Source: Archivesica marissinica (lineage: Eukaryota > Mollusca > Bivalvia > Venerida > Vesicomyidae). From it: DNA of 64,000 nucleotides. Positions within the stretch are counted from its first letter, which is position 1. The number at the start of each line of letters is the position of its first letter. Where the stretch lies: contig CM026401.1 in the NCBI GenBank assembly GCA_014843695.1, positions 46,141,477 through 46,205,476 on the forward strand, written 5' to 3'. Under the pieces are notes generated by a model. The model searched no databases and was not told where the DNA came from. It saw only the letters and a program-made list of their open reading frames with translations. Shown here piece by piece: positions 1 to 10,988 of the stretch. Position numbers and translations under genes: made by a program.

Positions 1-1
1 A

Positions 2-2663
2 ATAAACATAAAACAAACACCTCTACAGAATCCACAAACTATTGAGCAAATATATCAACAGGACAGAGACAACTTACATAAGCAAATTCGGCAACGGACG
101 TCTATGCAAACAGCGCCACAGTTGATCAATCAAAGAATGCAACTTATTGCAATGTCCACGATGCAAACAGCGCCACAGTTGAACACTCAAAGAAAGCAAC
201 TTATTGCAATGTCCACGATGCAAACAGCGCCACAGTTGAACACTCAAAGAAAGCAACGCATACAATGTCCACGATGCAAACAGCGCCACAGTTGACCAAT
301 CAAAGAACGCAACTTATTGTAATGTACACGATGCAAACAACGCCACAGTTGACCAATCAAAGAAAGCAACTTATTGCAATGTACACGATGCAAACAACGC
401 CACAGTTGACCAATCAAAGAAAGCAACTTATTGCAATGTACACGATGCAAACAACGCCAGAGTTGAACAATCAAAGAACGCAACGTATTGTAATGTACAC
501 GATGCAAACAACGCCACAGTTGACCAATCAAAGAAAGCAACTTATTGTAATGTACACGATGCAAACAACGCCACAGTTGACCAATCAAAGAAAGCAACTT
601 ATTGTAATGTACACGATGCAAACAACGCCACAGTTGACCAATCAAAGAAAGCAACTTATTGCAACGTCCACGATGCAAACAACGCCACAGTTGACCAATC
701 AAAGAAAGCCAAGCATTACAATGTCCACGATGCAAACAGCGCCACAGTTGAACAATCAAAGAAAGCAACGTATTGCAATGTCCACGATGCAAACAGCGCC
801 ACAGTTGAACACTCAAAGAAAGCAACGCATACAATGTCCACGATGCAAGCAACGCCACAGTTGAACAATCAAAGAAAGAAAGCAACTTATTGCAATGTCC
901 ACTATGCAAACAACGCCACAGTTGAACAATCAAAGAAAGCAACTTATTGCAATGTACACGATGCAAACAACGCCACAGTTGAACAATCAAAGAAAGCAAC
1001 GTATTACAATGTACATAATGCAAACAACGCCACAGTTGACCAATCAAAGAACGCAACTTATTGCAATGTCCACGATGCAAACAACGCCACAGTTGAACAA
1101 TCAAAGACAGCAACGTATTACAATGTACACGATGCAAACAACGCCACAGTTGACCAATCAAAGAACGCAACTTATTGCAATGTACACGATGCAAACAACG
1201 CCACAGTTGACCAATCAAAGAACGCAACTTATTGCAACGTCCACGATGCAAACAACGCCACAGTTGACCAATCAAAGAAAGCAACTTATTGCAATGTCCA
1301 CGATGCAAACAGCGCCACAGTTGACCAATCAAAGAACGCAACTTATTGCAATGTACAAGATGCAAACAACGCCACAGTTGAACAATCAAAGAAAGCAACG
1401 TATTACAATGTACACGATGCAAACAACGCCACAGTTGACCAATCAAAGAAAGCAACTTATTGTAATGTACACGATGCAAACAACGCCACAGTTGAACAAT
1501 CAAAGAAAGCAACTATTGCAATGTCCACGATGCAAACAACGCCACAGTTGACCAATCAAAGAAAGCAACTTATTGCAATGTCCACGATGCAAACAACGCC
1601 ACAGTTGAACACTCAAAGAAAGCAACTTATTGCAATGTACACGATGCAAACAACGCCACAGTTGAACAATCAAAGAACGCAACTTATTGCAATGTCCACA
1701 TGCAAACAACGCCACAGTTGACCAATCAAAGAACGCAACTTATTGCAATGTCCACGATGCAAACAACGCCACAGTTGAACAATCAAAGAACGCAACTTAT
1801 TGCAATGTCCACGATGCAAACAACGCCACAGTTGAACAATCAAAGAACGCAACTTATTGCAATGTCCACGATGCAAACAACGCCACAGTTGAACAATCAA
1901 AGAAAGCAACTTATTGCAATGTACACGATGCAATCAACGCCACAGTTGAACAATCAAAGAAAGCAACTTATTGCAATGTCCACGATGCAAACAATGCCAC
2001 AGTTGACCAATCAAAGAAAGCAACGTATTACAATGTACACGATGCAAACAACGCCACAGTTGACCAATCAAAGAACGCAACTTATTGCAATGTACACGAT
2101 GCAAACAACGCCACAGTTGACCAATCAAAGAACGCAACTTATTGTAATGTCCACGATGCAAACAACGCCACAGTTGACCAATCAAAGAACGCAACTTATT
2201 GCAATGTCCACGATGCAAACAACGCCACAGTTGACCAATCAAAGAACGCAACTTATTGCAATGTACACGATGCAAACAACGCCACAGTTGAACAATCAAA
2301 GAAAGCAACTTATTGCAATGTCCACGATGCAAACAACGCCACAGTTGAACACTCAAAGAAAGCAACTTATTGCAATGTACACGATGCAAACAGCATAACA
2401 GTTGCTCAATCAAAGAAAGCAACTTATTGAAATGTACACGATGCAATCAACGCCACAGTTGAACAATAAAAAAAGCAACTTATTGAAATGTACACGATGC
2501 AATCAACGCCACAGTTGAACAATCCAACAACGCAACTTATTGAAATGTACACGAGAAAGGAGCAGCAACTTAGTACCACTCAAGATAAAAATCATCTTCC
2601 GACACCTAGTGTAGATCTATTACAGCACCACCATGTGCAACCACATCCCCCAATATATACCCC
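2..2663 (+). CDS. Q-rich secreted-family gene 1, large repeat exon (5' partial, frame-disrupted)
   Basis: I do not recognise a named family. This is the repeat exon of the first of three paralogous genes. The frame is open from position 2 and begins with a Gln-rich stretch, then enters about 43 copies of a 57-bp unit coding for the 19-residue repeat MQTTPQLTNQRKQLIAMYT. The exon ends at 2663 before GTATAAA, leaving two bases of a codon. The acceptor at 6717 supplies the third base, giving the same phase-2 junction as genes 2 and 3. Oddities: single-base losses near 258, 837, 1514, 1697 and 2470, a 4-base gain near 870, and a TAA at 2396-2398. The consensus repeat frame therefore changes several times. 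This is either a decaying copy or consensus error in a satellite-like exon. The signal-peptide exon would lie left of the window. Function unknown; a secreted structural role is inferred only from composition and the paralogs. Confidence 0.6.
104..2560 (+). repeat. 57-bp coding tandem repeat (about 43 units)
   Basis: The unit begins ATGCAAACAACGCCACAGTT and is 57 bp, exactly 19 codons. Units differ by a few substitutions (ACC/AAC, AAAG/AACG, TAC/TCC). Because the unit length is a multiple of three, a second plus frame (repeat ATYCNVHDANNATVEQSKK) and one minus frame are also free of stops over long stretches. Those ORFs are by-products of the repeat. Confidence 0.95.
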
Positions 2664-2889
2664 GTATAAACAGAAAACACGAAACCATTCAGAATTTATT
2701 TAATTTTCGTTGGACTTACGGCTATTATAAGATTATAAATTAGTTGTGTTCTAAATGTGGGCGTGTGGAAAATTTATTTGTTAAAAATATGTTCCCCGTC
2801 AATTCTAACAATCAATAGAATAATGATTTAATGCGAGTTCTCTCTGCAGACTGACATGAATGTCTCAGTCCAATATGTGGTCTTATGTT

Positions 2890-3122
2890 ATTTAACTCGT
2901 TCAGCGCCGAATAAATTCAGAGCATGTGCAAACAACATAGATCCAGATCAGCCGCGTCTGATCAGGATCTATGTGGTTTGCTATTCGGACAGGTGCTTCA
3001 GCTCCACTGTCAGAAGAGCAATCAGCATATAGCCTGATCAGACGGCATGTTCTATTCTGTCCGATCGGGTTCTCTACTTTTTTACAAAGTCGCTTTTATG
3101 CGACATTGGCGCTGAAAGAGTT
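2890..3122. mobile_element. MITE with terminal inverted repeats, in intron of gene 1
   Basis: It begins TTAACTCGTTCAGCGC and ends GCGCTGAAAGAGTTAA, which are near-perfect inverted termini. A second copy lies in opposite orientation at 31859-32059, sharing the internal segments AGAGAACCCGATCGG and GTCTGATCAGG. There is no coding content. It is a non-autonomous DNA transposon type. Confidence 0.8.
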
Positions 3123-3344
3123 AAGCAGAAACTACGCCCTATGTGATACACACATATATCTCATATTACGAATAGTTCATAATTTATTGAGGGAGGAACA
3201 TCCTACACTGACTTCCGGCATGCGAGAGATTTTATAGTGTTATTACAAAAACTGAAGGAATACTATTGCGAGTAGACACTTCACACACACTAGCAGTATC
3301 ATAGGATTGGAATTCTCGGAACGATAGCACGTGAACAGCTTCAA

Positions 3345-3760
3345 ATAGTTTGTTTGTTTGTTTGTTTGTGTTGGGGTTTAAAGTCACGCCAACAGCTTGG
3401 GTCGTCTGTTGGTTTAAACATATTTATTCCACTATATACATTCACAAAACAATACATGCACACACAATCAAAGAATAGGAAAGGATCAAAACGGAAGCAG
3501 AGCTTATATAGTTTCTCTCCTTGAGGTTGTCTGTTGACTGAGGAATTCCCCATGTGCCTCACTAAGCATTACTTCAGGGAGGGACGAGTACCCACTGGCC
3601 CCGAGGTTATAACACGTTTCTCAGATCTCAAGTTCAAGCTCAAGTGGTCTGATTGGTTGATTCTGGGTGTTACTGTCAGCTGACCCAATCAGATGATTGA
3701 GAATGAGTTTTCCGGTAGACTCACCGACTCCCCGTAAGTCAGCTGGACAGCTTTCATATA
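3345..3760. repeat. Dispersed SINE-like repeat (family E)
   Basis: It starts in a (GTTT)n tract and contains GGTTTAAAGTCACGCCAACAGC, ACTGGCCCCGAGGTT and CCGTAAGTCAGCTGGACAGC. Related blocks (TTTAAAGTCGCAGCGACAGC, CAAGCCAGCTGGATA) occur near 26105-26275 and 56520-56768. No ORF is credible here. Confidence 0.5.
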
Positions 3761-3829
3761 TCAAAGAATTGTAACATAGTACACATAATCATCAATAAGA
3801 CACCACTCGTTATGGTGTCTATTTATTAA

Positions 3830-4275
3830 TTATACAGTCAAACTTGTATTAAGAGACCACGCGTTCTACTGTCTATTCATTATACAGTCAAACTTGTATT
3901 AAGAGACCACTCGTTCTACTGTCTATTCATTATACAGTCAAACTTGTATTAAGAGACCACTCGTTCTACTGTCTATTCATTATACAGTCAAACTTGTATT
4001 AAGAGACCACTCGTTCTACTGTCTATTCATTATACAGTCAAACTTGTATTAAGAGACCACTCGTTCTACTGTCTATTCATTATACAGTCAAACTTGTATT
4101 AAGAGACCACTCGTTCTACTGTCTATTCATTAATTTACAGTCAAACTTGTATTAAGAGACCACTCGTTCTACTGTCTATTCATTAATTGTACAGTCAAAC
4201 TTGTATTAAGAGACCACTCGTTCTACTGTCTATTCATTAATTGTACAGTCAAACTTGTATTAAGAGACCACCGAC
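3830..4275 (+). repeat. 50-bp tandem array, left arm of a hairpin satellite
   Basis: About nine units of 50 bp, each holding ACAGTCAAACTTGTATTAAG then AGACCAC. The block ATTAAGAGACCAC is the reverse complement of the unit of the array at 4340-5790, so the two arrays face each other around a core of about 100 bp at 4275-4375. Confidence 0.9.
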
Positions 4276-4339
4276 TGAAATGCCATAAACTGGTCTCTAA
4301 GCAGGAGTAGTTTCTCAATGCAGGCTAATTTGTCCTAAT

Positions 4340-5805
4340 CAACAAAAACTGGAACTAAAAATGTGGCCCTCTTAATACAAGTGGTCTCTTAATACAATTG
4401 GTCTCTTAATGCAAGTGGCCTCTTAATATCAGTGGTCTCTTAATACAAGTGGCCTCTTAAAACAAGTGGTCTCTTAATACAAGTGGCCTCTTAATACAAG
4501 TGGTCTCTTAATAGACGTGGTCTCTTAATACCAGTGATCTCTTAATACCAGTGGTCTCTTAATACAAGTGGTCTCTTAATACAAGTGGTCTCTTAATACT
4601 AGTGGCCTCTTAATATCAGTAATACAAGTGGCCTCTTAATACAAGTGGCCTCGTAATACAAGTGGTCTCTTAATACAAGTGGTCTCTTAATACAAGTGGT
4701 CTCTTAATACCAGTGGTCTCTTAATAGACGTGGTCTCTTAATACAAGTGGTCTCTTAATAGACGTGGTCTCTTAATACCAGTGATCTCTTAATACCAGTG
4801 GTCTCTTAATACAAGTGGTCTCTTAATACAAGTGGTCTCTTAATACAAGTGGCCTCTTAATATCAGTAATACAAGTGGCCTCTTAATACAAGTGGCCTCT
4901 TAATACAAGTGGTCTCTTAATACAAGTGGTCTCTTAATACAAGTGGTCTCTTAATACCAGTGGTCTCTTAATACAAGTGGTCTCTTAATACAAGTGGCCT
5001 CTTAATACAAGTGGTCTCTTAATACAAGTGGTCTCTTAATACAAGTGGTCTCTTAATACCAGTGGTCTCTTAATACAAGTGGTCTCTTAATACAAGTGGC
5101 CTCTTAATACAAGTGGTCTCTTAATAGACGTGGTCTCTTAATACAAGTGGCCTCTTAATACAAGTGGTCTCTTAATACAAGTGGTCTCTTAATACAAGTG
5201 GTCTCTTAATAGATGTGGTCTCTTAATACAAGTGGCCTCTTAATACAAGTGGTCTCTTAATAGACGTGGTCTCTTAATACAAGTGGTCTCTTAATACAAG
5301 TGGTCTCTTAATACCAGTGGTCTCTTAATACAAGTGGTCTCTTAATACAAGTGGCCTCTTAATACAAGTGGTCTCTTAATAGACGTGGTCTCTTAATACA
5401 AGTGGCCTCTTAATACAAGTTAATACAAGTGGTCTCTTAATACAAGTGGTCTCTTAATAGACGTGGTCTCTTAATACAAGTGGCCTCTTAATACAAGTGG
5501 TCTCTTAATAGACGTGGTCTCTTAATACAAGTGGCCTCTTAATACAAGTGGTCTCTTAATAGACGTGGTCTCTTAATACAAGTGGCCTCTTAATACAAGT
5601 GGTCTCTTAATAGACGTGGTCTCTTAATACAAGTGGTCTCTTAATACAAGTGGCCTCTTAATATCAGTAATACAAGTGGCCTCTTAATACAAGTGGCCTC
5701 TTAATACAAGTGACCTCTTAATACAAGTGGCCTCTTAATACAAGTGGCCTCTTAATACAAGTGGTCTCTTAATAGACTTGTTCTTTCGAGCAAGTTTGAC
5801 CGTAC
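4340..5805 (+). repeat. 17-bp tandem array, right arm of a hairpin satellite
   Basis: Roughly 85 copies of ACAAGTGGTCTCTTAAT with variants (GGCCTC, AGACGTGG, ACCAGTGG). It ends at 5760-5803 with a degenerate terminus containing CAAGTTTGACCGTA, the reverse complement of the start of the left-arm unit. The array lies inside the intron between the repeat exon and the last exon of gene 1. Confidence 0.9.
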
Positions 5806-6375
5806 ATTGTCAACACACGATCGTATAGCTTTAAACAAAATTAGAAATAAGAAATACATAAACAAATATTGAAAACTGTGATTCGAACCTCGGTCCTCTT
5901 TCCTAATGCTTCAGACAGAACTGTAAATTTCTATATATATATTCGCAGGTGCGCGCACGTTCTTTCCATCACACTATTTAGACTAATACATGTTTTGTCA
6001 TAACCGGTAGCGACCATAAATAAACGTAAAACACGTCATAATTATTGGGGCGTCTTAGAGATACTCCAGACGCCCCCATATTTGATAACGTCCATGGTTG
6101 GCCCGCTCGCCCTTATGGTTCGCCGGAGGCGAGGGTAAATAAACTCAATCATCACCATGGTTGGCCTAGTCGTGAATACGTTTCGCCAATGTCTTTAATA
6201 ATATAAAACTATTCATTGGTATGGGTTAGGACGTGGTATACAGGGAGTGCTAGTGTGGTCGCCAAATACGACTCGTGTTATTACACTTTAACAGCCGTAA
6301 ATAGCACGGTTCAATAAGTTCAGCCATGCCCCCTGATTATAATTTCCCTTTGCACGCTATGTTATAGTAGTGTGT
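5806..6375. other. Intronic sequence without a gene; includes a LINE-like 3' tail
   Basis: No ORF or splice signal is convincing. At about 6107-6155 the segment CGCCGGAGGCGAGGGTAAAT followed by AAACTCAATCATCA recurs at 54781-54828, and looks like the conserved 3' end of a dispersed retroelement. The rest is AT-rich. Confidence 0.5.
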
Positions 6376-6664
6376 TGTGTTTTACGTTTATTTATCGTCG
6401 CTACCGGTTGCCCATATGAGCGACGCCTCCTGAAGAGATTAGTCATTTTAGACTTTGGAGGATAGTGCAATGATACAGACAGAGACCCATTCCAGAGTCT
6501 CCTCTGGTTCTTTTACGTGCACGGCGTAAAGCACCGACACGAGACCTCGGTTTAACGTCCCATCTGAAAGACTGTTAATTTTATTAGGGTCAGACTGGGG
6601 ATCGAACCTGCGATCCCTGGATTACCAGTTCAGCGTGTTACCACTGGACTACAGACCCGTCTGT
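6376..6664 (-). mobile_element. tRNA-derived SINE, family A
   Basis: On the minus strand it reads GATCTGTAGTCCAGTGGTAA-type head with an A-box-like TAGTCCAGTGG and a B-box-like GGTTCGATCCC, and ends GACGATAAATAAACGTAAAA. Flanks TATGTTATAGTA (6359-6370) and TATGCTATAGTA (just after the head) form a 12-bp duplication with one mismatch. It sits about 50 bp upstream of the splice acceptor of gene 1's last exon. Confidence 0.85.
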
Positions 6665-6717
6665 ATGCTATAGTAATAAAACCGATCTTATATTATACTC
6701 GTATACCTGTATTTCAG

Positions 6718-6946
6718 TCCTCCAGAAAATAAAACACCATTAGACAAGGAGCACGTGAAACAGACATTCTATGAAAGATCGTTAACAAAGCAAAGGTTGG
6801 AAATACAGAAACTACAGCTTGAAATTCGAGCTCTTCAACGCCAAGAGAGAAATAGTCTACCGGAAATGGAAATGGATGACGCTCCTCAGAGGAAACGCAC
6901 GGCATTCGGACTTAGAAGGTTGATGTTTCCGATGGTTGGGCGGTGA
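6718..6946 (+). CDS. Q-rich secreted-family gene 1, last exon up to in-frame TGA
   Basis: The acceptor TATTTCAG ends at 6717. The first base completes the split codon (CC+T, Pro) from the donor at 2663/2664. The exon codes for 75 further residues. Near the middle is the family helix KQRLEIQKLQLEIRALQR, with a heptad-like L/I pattern that suggests a short coiled coil. It is followed by an acidic/basic linker and the tail FGLRRLMFP. Aligned with genes 2 and 3, the helix core KQxLEIxKLxLEIRALxR and the Phe-Pro tail are the best conserved parts of the family. Translation meets TGA at 6944-6946 in the context CGG TGA CTA GGT; the same frame continues open. The exon is intact although the repeat exon before it is broken. 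Confidence 0.8.
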
Positions 6947-7177
6947 CTAGGTCCGGAGTACCGGCATTATAATGGAAAACCAGCTAAGTTAAAGTTAGAT
7001 GAAGCCACTCCGAATGACTTTAATGCACATCGTGATGCTTTGGTTTCAGGGAAAACATCTTCCGGTTATTTGAATGCAATGTCAGATCGTCTTAGTCCGA
7101 TGAACGTTAATATAGTGCCGATAAAATTTAATGAGAAGTCTAATAAATTGACATTTAAAATTAAATTCAGACTTTGA
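6947..7177 (+). other. Putative UGA-readthrough extension of gene 1
   Basis: Directly after the TGA at 6944-6946, in the same frame, 76 codons run without a stop to TGA at 7175-7177. The extension ends SNKLTFKIKFRL. That matches the end of the post-stop frames of gene 3 (SMKLTFRVKTK) and gene 2 (SMQLKISLKA). The stop context is TGACTAG, known from metazoan genes with programmed readthrough. An alternative is an unseen splice that skips the stop, or a recent nonsense change. A possible AATAAA lies near 7660. Confidence 0.6.
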
Positions 7178-7337
7178 ACGAAATAACTGAAAATGCGAGA
7201 GATTGAAACATAATGTGAGTGGAGGCAGAAAGCCGCAGACCCGGTCAGGTTTGTACCGCCTATAGATGCACAAGACATGTGTACACAACGAACAAGAACA
7301 TTATAAAACTTAATATGATTACGGCACATCCTCAACG

Positions 7338-7553
7338 TGTGTGTATTTAAGTTTATTTATCGTCGCTACCGGTGGCCCATATGAGCGACGCCTCCTGAAA
7401 AGATTAGTCTCCTCTGGTTCTTTAATGTGCACGGTGTAAAGCACCGACACCAGACCTCTGTTTAATGTCCCAATTGTATTAGTTTCATACCAGATCGAAC
7501 CTGCGATCCCTGTATTACCAGCCCAGCTTGTTACCACTGGACTACAGATCCGC
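7338..7553 (-). mobile_element. SINE family A, internally deleted
   Basis: It has the same 3' end (TTTATTTATCGTCGCTACCGG on the plus strand) and tRNA-like head as the 6376-6664 copy, but lacks a middle block of about 50-60 bp. Confidence 0.8.
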
Positions 7554-7559
7554 AAAGCG

Positions 7560-8260
7560 AACTGATAGTACAGTACAAATCGGACATTGGGGTAGGAAAA
7601 ATTTGAACAGAAATGGGAATAATGGTTTTGTTATGTCAAAAGCCTGTGTAATATGACACAATAAAATCTTTTTCTCAACACTTGGTGGAAATATTTTTTT
7701 TTTTGCACTTTCACATTTTTTCGAAATTTTTACCAGGAATTTCTGGAATTAATTTTTCTACAAAATATGAAGATACGCATATTTGATTTATAGTTTGGAA
7801 GTAATGAATATAATATTATAATATATCTACATAGCAAGAATGCAATTTGAATGTTATCTGAACAAAAATACTTGTCTTTATGGACATTTTACGCTCTTTA
7901 GTGAATTTCAGAAATATCATATTTTTTAAAAGTTGCGTACATATGCAGTGTTTTATTTGCAGATTGATTTGTGCTCTGTAAAATATATTAAATTCCAAGG
8001 ACAACATCTGTACATTGTTTGTCTAAACATTTAGTGTTTATTACAACAGAATTCAGGGATATGTATAAATGGAACACATTATCGGTCAGTGCTTTCGATT
8101 AAAAACCCTCAGTATGTTATAATATACCGTACATGTATTATGTGTTTGCAATAATATTACGCTAAACGTATATCATTTTCAGCCATGTTTAAATTAGTAG
8201 ACAAAGTCAGGAATCATACCAATTATTAGTATAATGTGACACATCCGTCAAATGTTGGTC
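7560..8260. other. AT-rich sequence, nothing recognised
   Basis: Apart from a possible polyadenylation signal (AATAAA near 7660) for gene 1, I see no ORF, splice signal or repeat relation here. Confidence 0.5.
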
Positions 8261-8264
8261 ACTG

Positions 8265-9743
8265 TCACTCGTTAATTACATCAGGTCTAGGCCAGTTTGT
8301 ACATGACTGATTGCAGTTCCGACATACAACACTGCACGATAACCCTAGTTTTCTGCAACTACAACTTGAGGTTTTACAGCCCGTCTTGCAGGAACAGCGT
8401 ACTATTTTCAGTATTTTCTCTGGAGCAGGTGGCATATCAGTTCGTCGGGGAACAAGCATGTTTCCGTGCAACTCTCAGCCATACTCAGTTGGATCAATAA
8501 CAATTCCCTTCCATTCTAACATGTGTGCATATGCACGTAAACTGTGATACTTGCAGGCATTTCTTGTAGGTGGCAAAGACTTCGGGTCAATGTAGACATT
8601 GTTAGTGGCTACTTTCCGCAGAAACGAGTCAACACGCAGTTGATTTAATGTAACTTGGTCTGGATTGCCTCCATATAAGCATATCATTGCAGCTTCACCC
8701 GCATTAACAATATCATCCTTGGTAATGTCTTCTAGATTCTCATTGAAAACTGAAGCACACTTACGAAATGAAGGACTTCTTTTGAAAGTCTTCAGAGCTG
8801 CTGACTTACCAATGCCACTAGGCTTGGACACTGTGTCGCAGCCAAGAAATGCATGCAGAAAAAGTATATTGTTACATATTTCAGGACCAAGATGTTCCTG
8901 GACCTCTCTGACACTGCAACATTTGTTCTTTTTTCCTTCTGAAATGAGATGTATGCTATTCTCAAGGTTCCTGGCATGGTAGCACAACATTACTAATAAA
9001 TCAGTGTCTTCACCAACGACAATTGTGTTCTGGCATAGCGAAGCATCTAGAGCTGATTTCACTATTAAGTAGTCAGCATCTGACTTGGCATTAATCACAT
9101 TCACTCCAGCCTCCGCCAAATAACCTGATAATATGTTTATGAACTTCTGTTTGTTCCTTTTGTTTAGAAGTACCTGCTGTTTCTTTGAACTCATTATCAT
9201 ATCCAGTTCAATCTTAATTTCAGCCCCAGTTTGACAGCCTGTTCGTCTCCTGTGTGTATTGTCTTTCGTTGATGGTCCATCTTCATATCCATCAAAAATG
9301 ACTGTGCATGACTTGTACTTTTCAGTGCAAAATTTAACATACGTCTGACATATGGCCTTGTATGTTTGACCTCTCTCACATGGGATCTGTTGCAGTAGAG
9401 CACCACCATCTAAGACATAGCATACATTTGCATTCTGGTCAGTTATTTTGTGTTTGTTGGCAACTGTCTTGAGCATTTCAGTTTGGAGAGATGACTTGTT
9501 TGCTTGATGCATCAGGCTGGGGCTCTCGAACAATGCTGGTGGGAAGGAACACATTTCATGGGAGAAAAACATGTCTAAATCCTCCTCGGGGACTTCGTTG
9601 TGAGCTGCTGATATCATTCTTTGAAAAAGAAGCTGTGGGTATACCCTGATCATTTCATTTTTCATCTCTGTATTTGCATCATCGCACATAGGAATGGCTT
9701 GTTTGTTTCTTCTTCTTATGAACCATAGATATACAATCAACAA
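8265..9743 (-). pseudogene. PIN/XPG-like nuclease-fold ORF with Cys-rich tail, mobile multicopy family, one nonsense codon
   Basis: On the minus strand 422 codons (9743-8475) read as a protein with XPG/FEN-like acidic motifs: VFDGYEDGPSTKD, SDADYLIVKSALD, GEDTDLLVMLC and FLGCDTVSKPSGIGK. Proteins of this make-up occur as large uncharacterised, transposon-like families in invertebrates (established knowledge, from memory). TGA at 8477-8475 follows TEYG, and the same frame continues for about 69 codons to TAA at 8265-8267. The continuation (LHGNMLVPRRTDMPPAPEKI) is rich in Cys pairs (CSCKTGC, SSCSCRKLGLSC, CRNCNQSC), the usual tail of this family. The TGA stands where relatives usually have Trp, so a TGG-to-TGA change is likely. 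The N-terminal part is also missing: no convincing start precedes the first codons. Most likely a degenerate element copy. Confidence 0.75.
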
Positions 9744-9895
9744 AATTACGAATCTGTCACATAGTATTTTAGTACTTGGGGCTATATTGGCGCTTTGGAG
9801 CTAATTAATAATCCATGAAGTTAATAATATAAATATTTTCTAATTCTCATTTAATGCATTTTATCCGAAATTATTTCTACAGCAAATCATTGCAT

Positions 9896-10225
9896 GTCCG
9901 CTATATGATACAGTACCCGTCCGCTATATGATACTGTACCCGTCCGCTATATGATACTGTACCCGTCCGCTATATGATACAGTACCCGTTCGCTATATGA
10001 TACAGTACCCGTCCACTATATGATACAGTACCCGTCCGCTATATGATACAGTACCCGTCCGCTATATGATACTGTACCCGTCCGCTATATGATACAGTAC
10101 CCGTCCGCTATATGATACAGTACCCGTCCACTGTATGATACAGTACCCGTCCGCTATATGATACAGTACCCGTCAGCTGTATGACACTGTACCCGTCCGC
10201 TCTATGATACTGTGCCCTTCCGCTA
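9896..10225 (+). repeat. 23-bp tandem array
   Basis: About 14 copies of CCGTCCGCTATATGATACAGTAC with CAG/CTG and minor variants, degrading at the right end (10190-10222). Confidence 0.9.
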
Positions 10226-10508
10226 GCCGAAACATGCTAGGAGTTTTGGTATAAGACATATTCAATTTCATACAATTATAATCATGTACGAATTTGGAAC
10301 ATGTATGAATTTGGAACTTACTTGATATAACAATATATGTGTTAGTGTATTTTATTTGGCGATAAATGTTTACACTGTATCATAACCTTGTAGATACTCT
10401 GCAACGATCGTAGCAAACACCATACTTAACCATATAACCCGAATATGCCTCGTTTTCATTTCTTTTAGACAGTGAATCTCGCTCGATTCGTTTGATTCGA
10501 GAACATGG

Positions 10509-10740
10509 AGGGACATTTAAAATTAAAACTTAATAATTCTATCTTAATATTTAAAATTTATATTTTCAAATTTAATGCTTAGCTTACCTTAGCTTAGCTT
10601 AGCTTAGCTTATTAGCTTAGCTTAGCTTACCTTAGCTTACCTTAGCTTACATAACCTTTTGTAACAGTTTTAATGTACACATTTTGGGGCGGGCTGAAAC
10701 TAATGTTGTTAAAACTTGTGGTCCAACCCTTTTGCTTCTC
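10509..10740 (-). mobile_element. Dispersed element with (TTAGC)-type core
   Basis: The segment 10509-10581 is the reverse complement of the AT-rich terminal repeat found beside the integrase at 18085-18172 (AATATTAAGATAGAATTATT then AAGTTTTAATTTTAAATG). It is followed by (CTTAG)n at 10577-10650 and by AACTTGTGGTCCAACCCTTT at 10713. That last block recurs near 14861, 22398 and 60048. This looks like a mobile element with conserved ends and a tandem core. Confidence 0.5.
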
Positions 10741-10988
10741 CATATATATACATACTGATGTAACAGGGGCCAATATATAGTAGGCACTCTGGCGTAGGTT
10801 CGTTATATTTCTTTATTTACTGTTTCCGTATATGGAAAAAGGCCTAGTCAAATAGGCAAGCAAATGGCATAAACTCCGAGAGTAGTCAAATAGGCAAGCA
10901 AATGGCATAAACCCCGATATATAGTAGATATCAAACCACTGTATTACAATTATGGATGGTTCTAATACCATGTCACATGCTACCTCAG

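Noticed and set aside
244..2446. Minus-strand ORFs with repeat LLSLIGQLWRCLHRVHCNK
   Set aside because: Antisense shadow of the 57-bp coding repeat. The plus Gln-rich frame is supported by splice phase and the two paralogs.
10577..10650. Telomere-like repeat
   Set aside because: The unit is CTTAG/TTAGC, not TTAGGG. It is short and sits inside a dispersed element.
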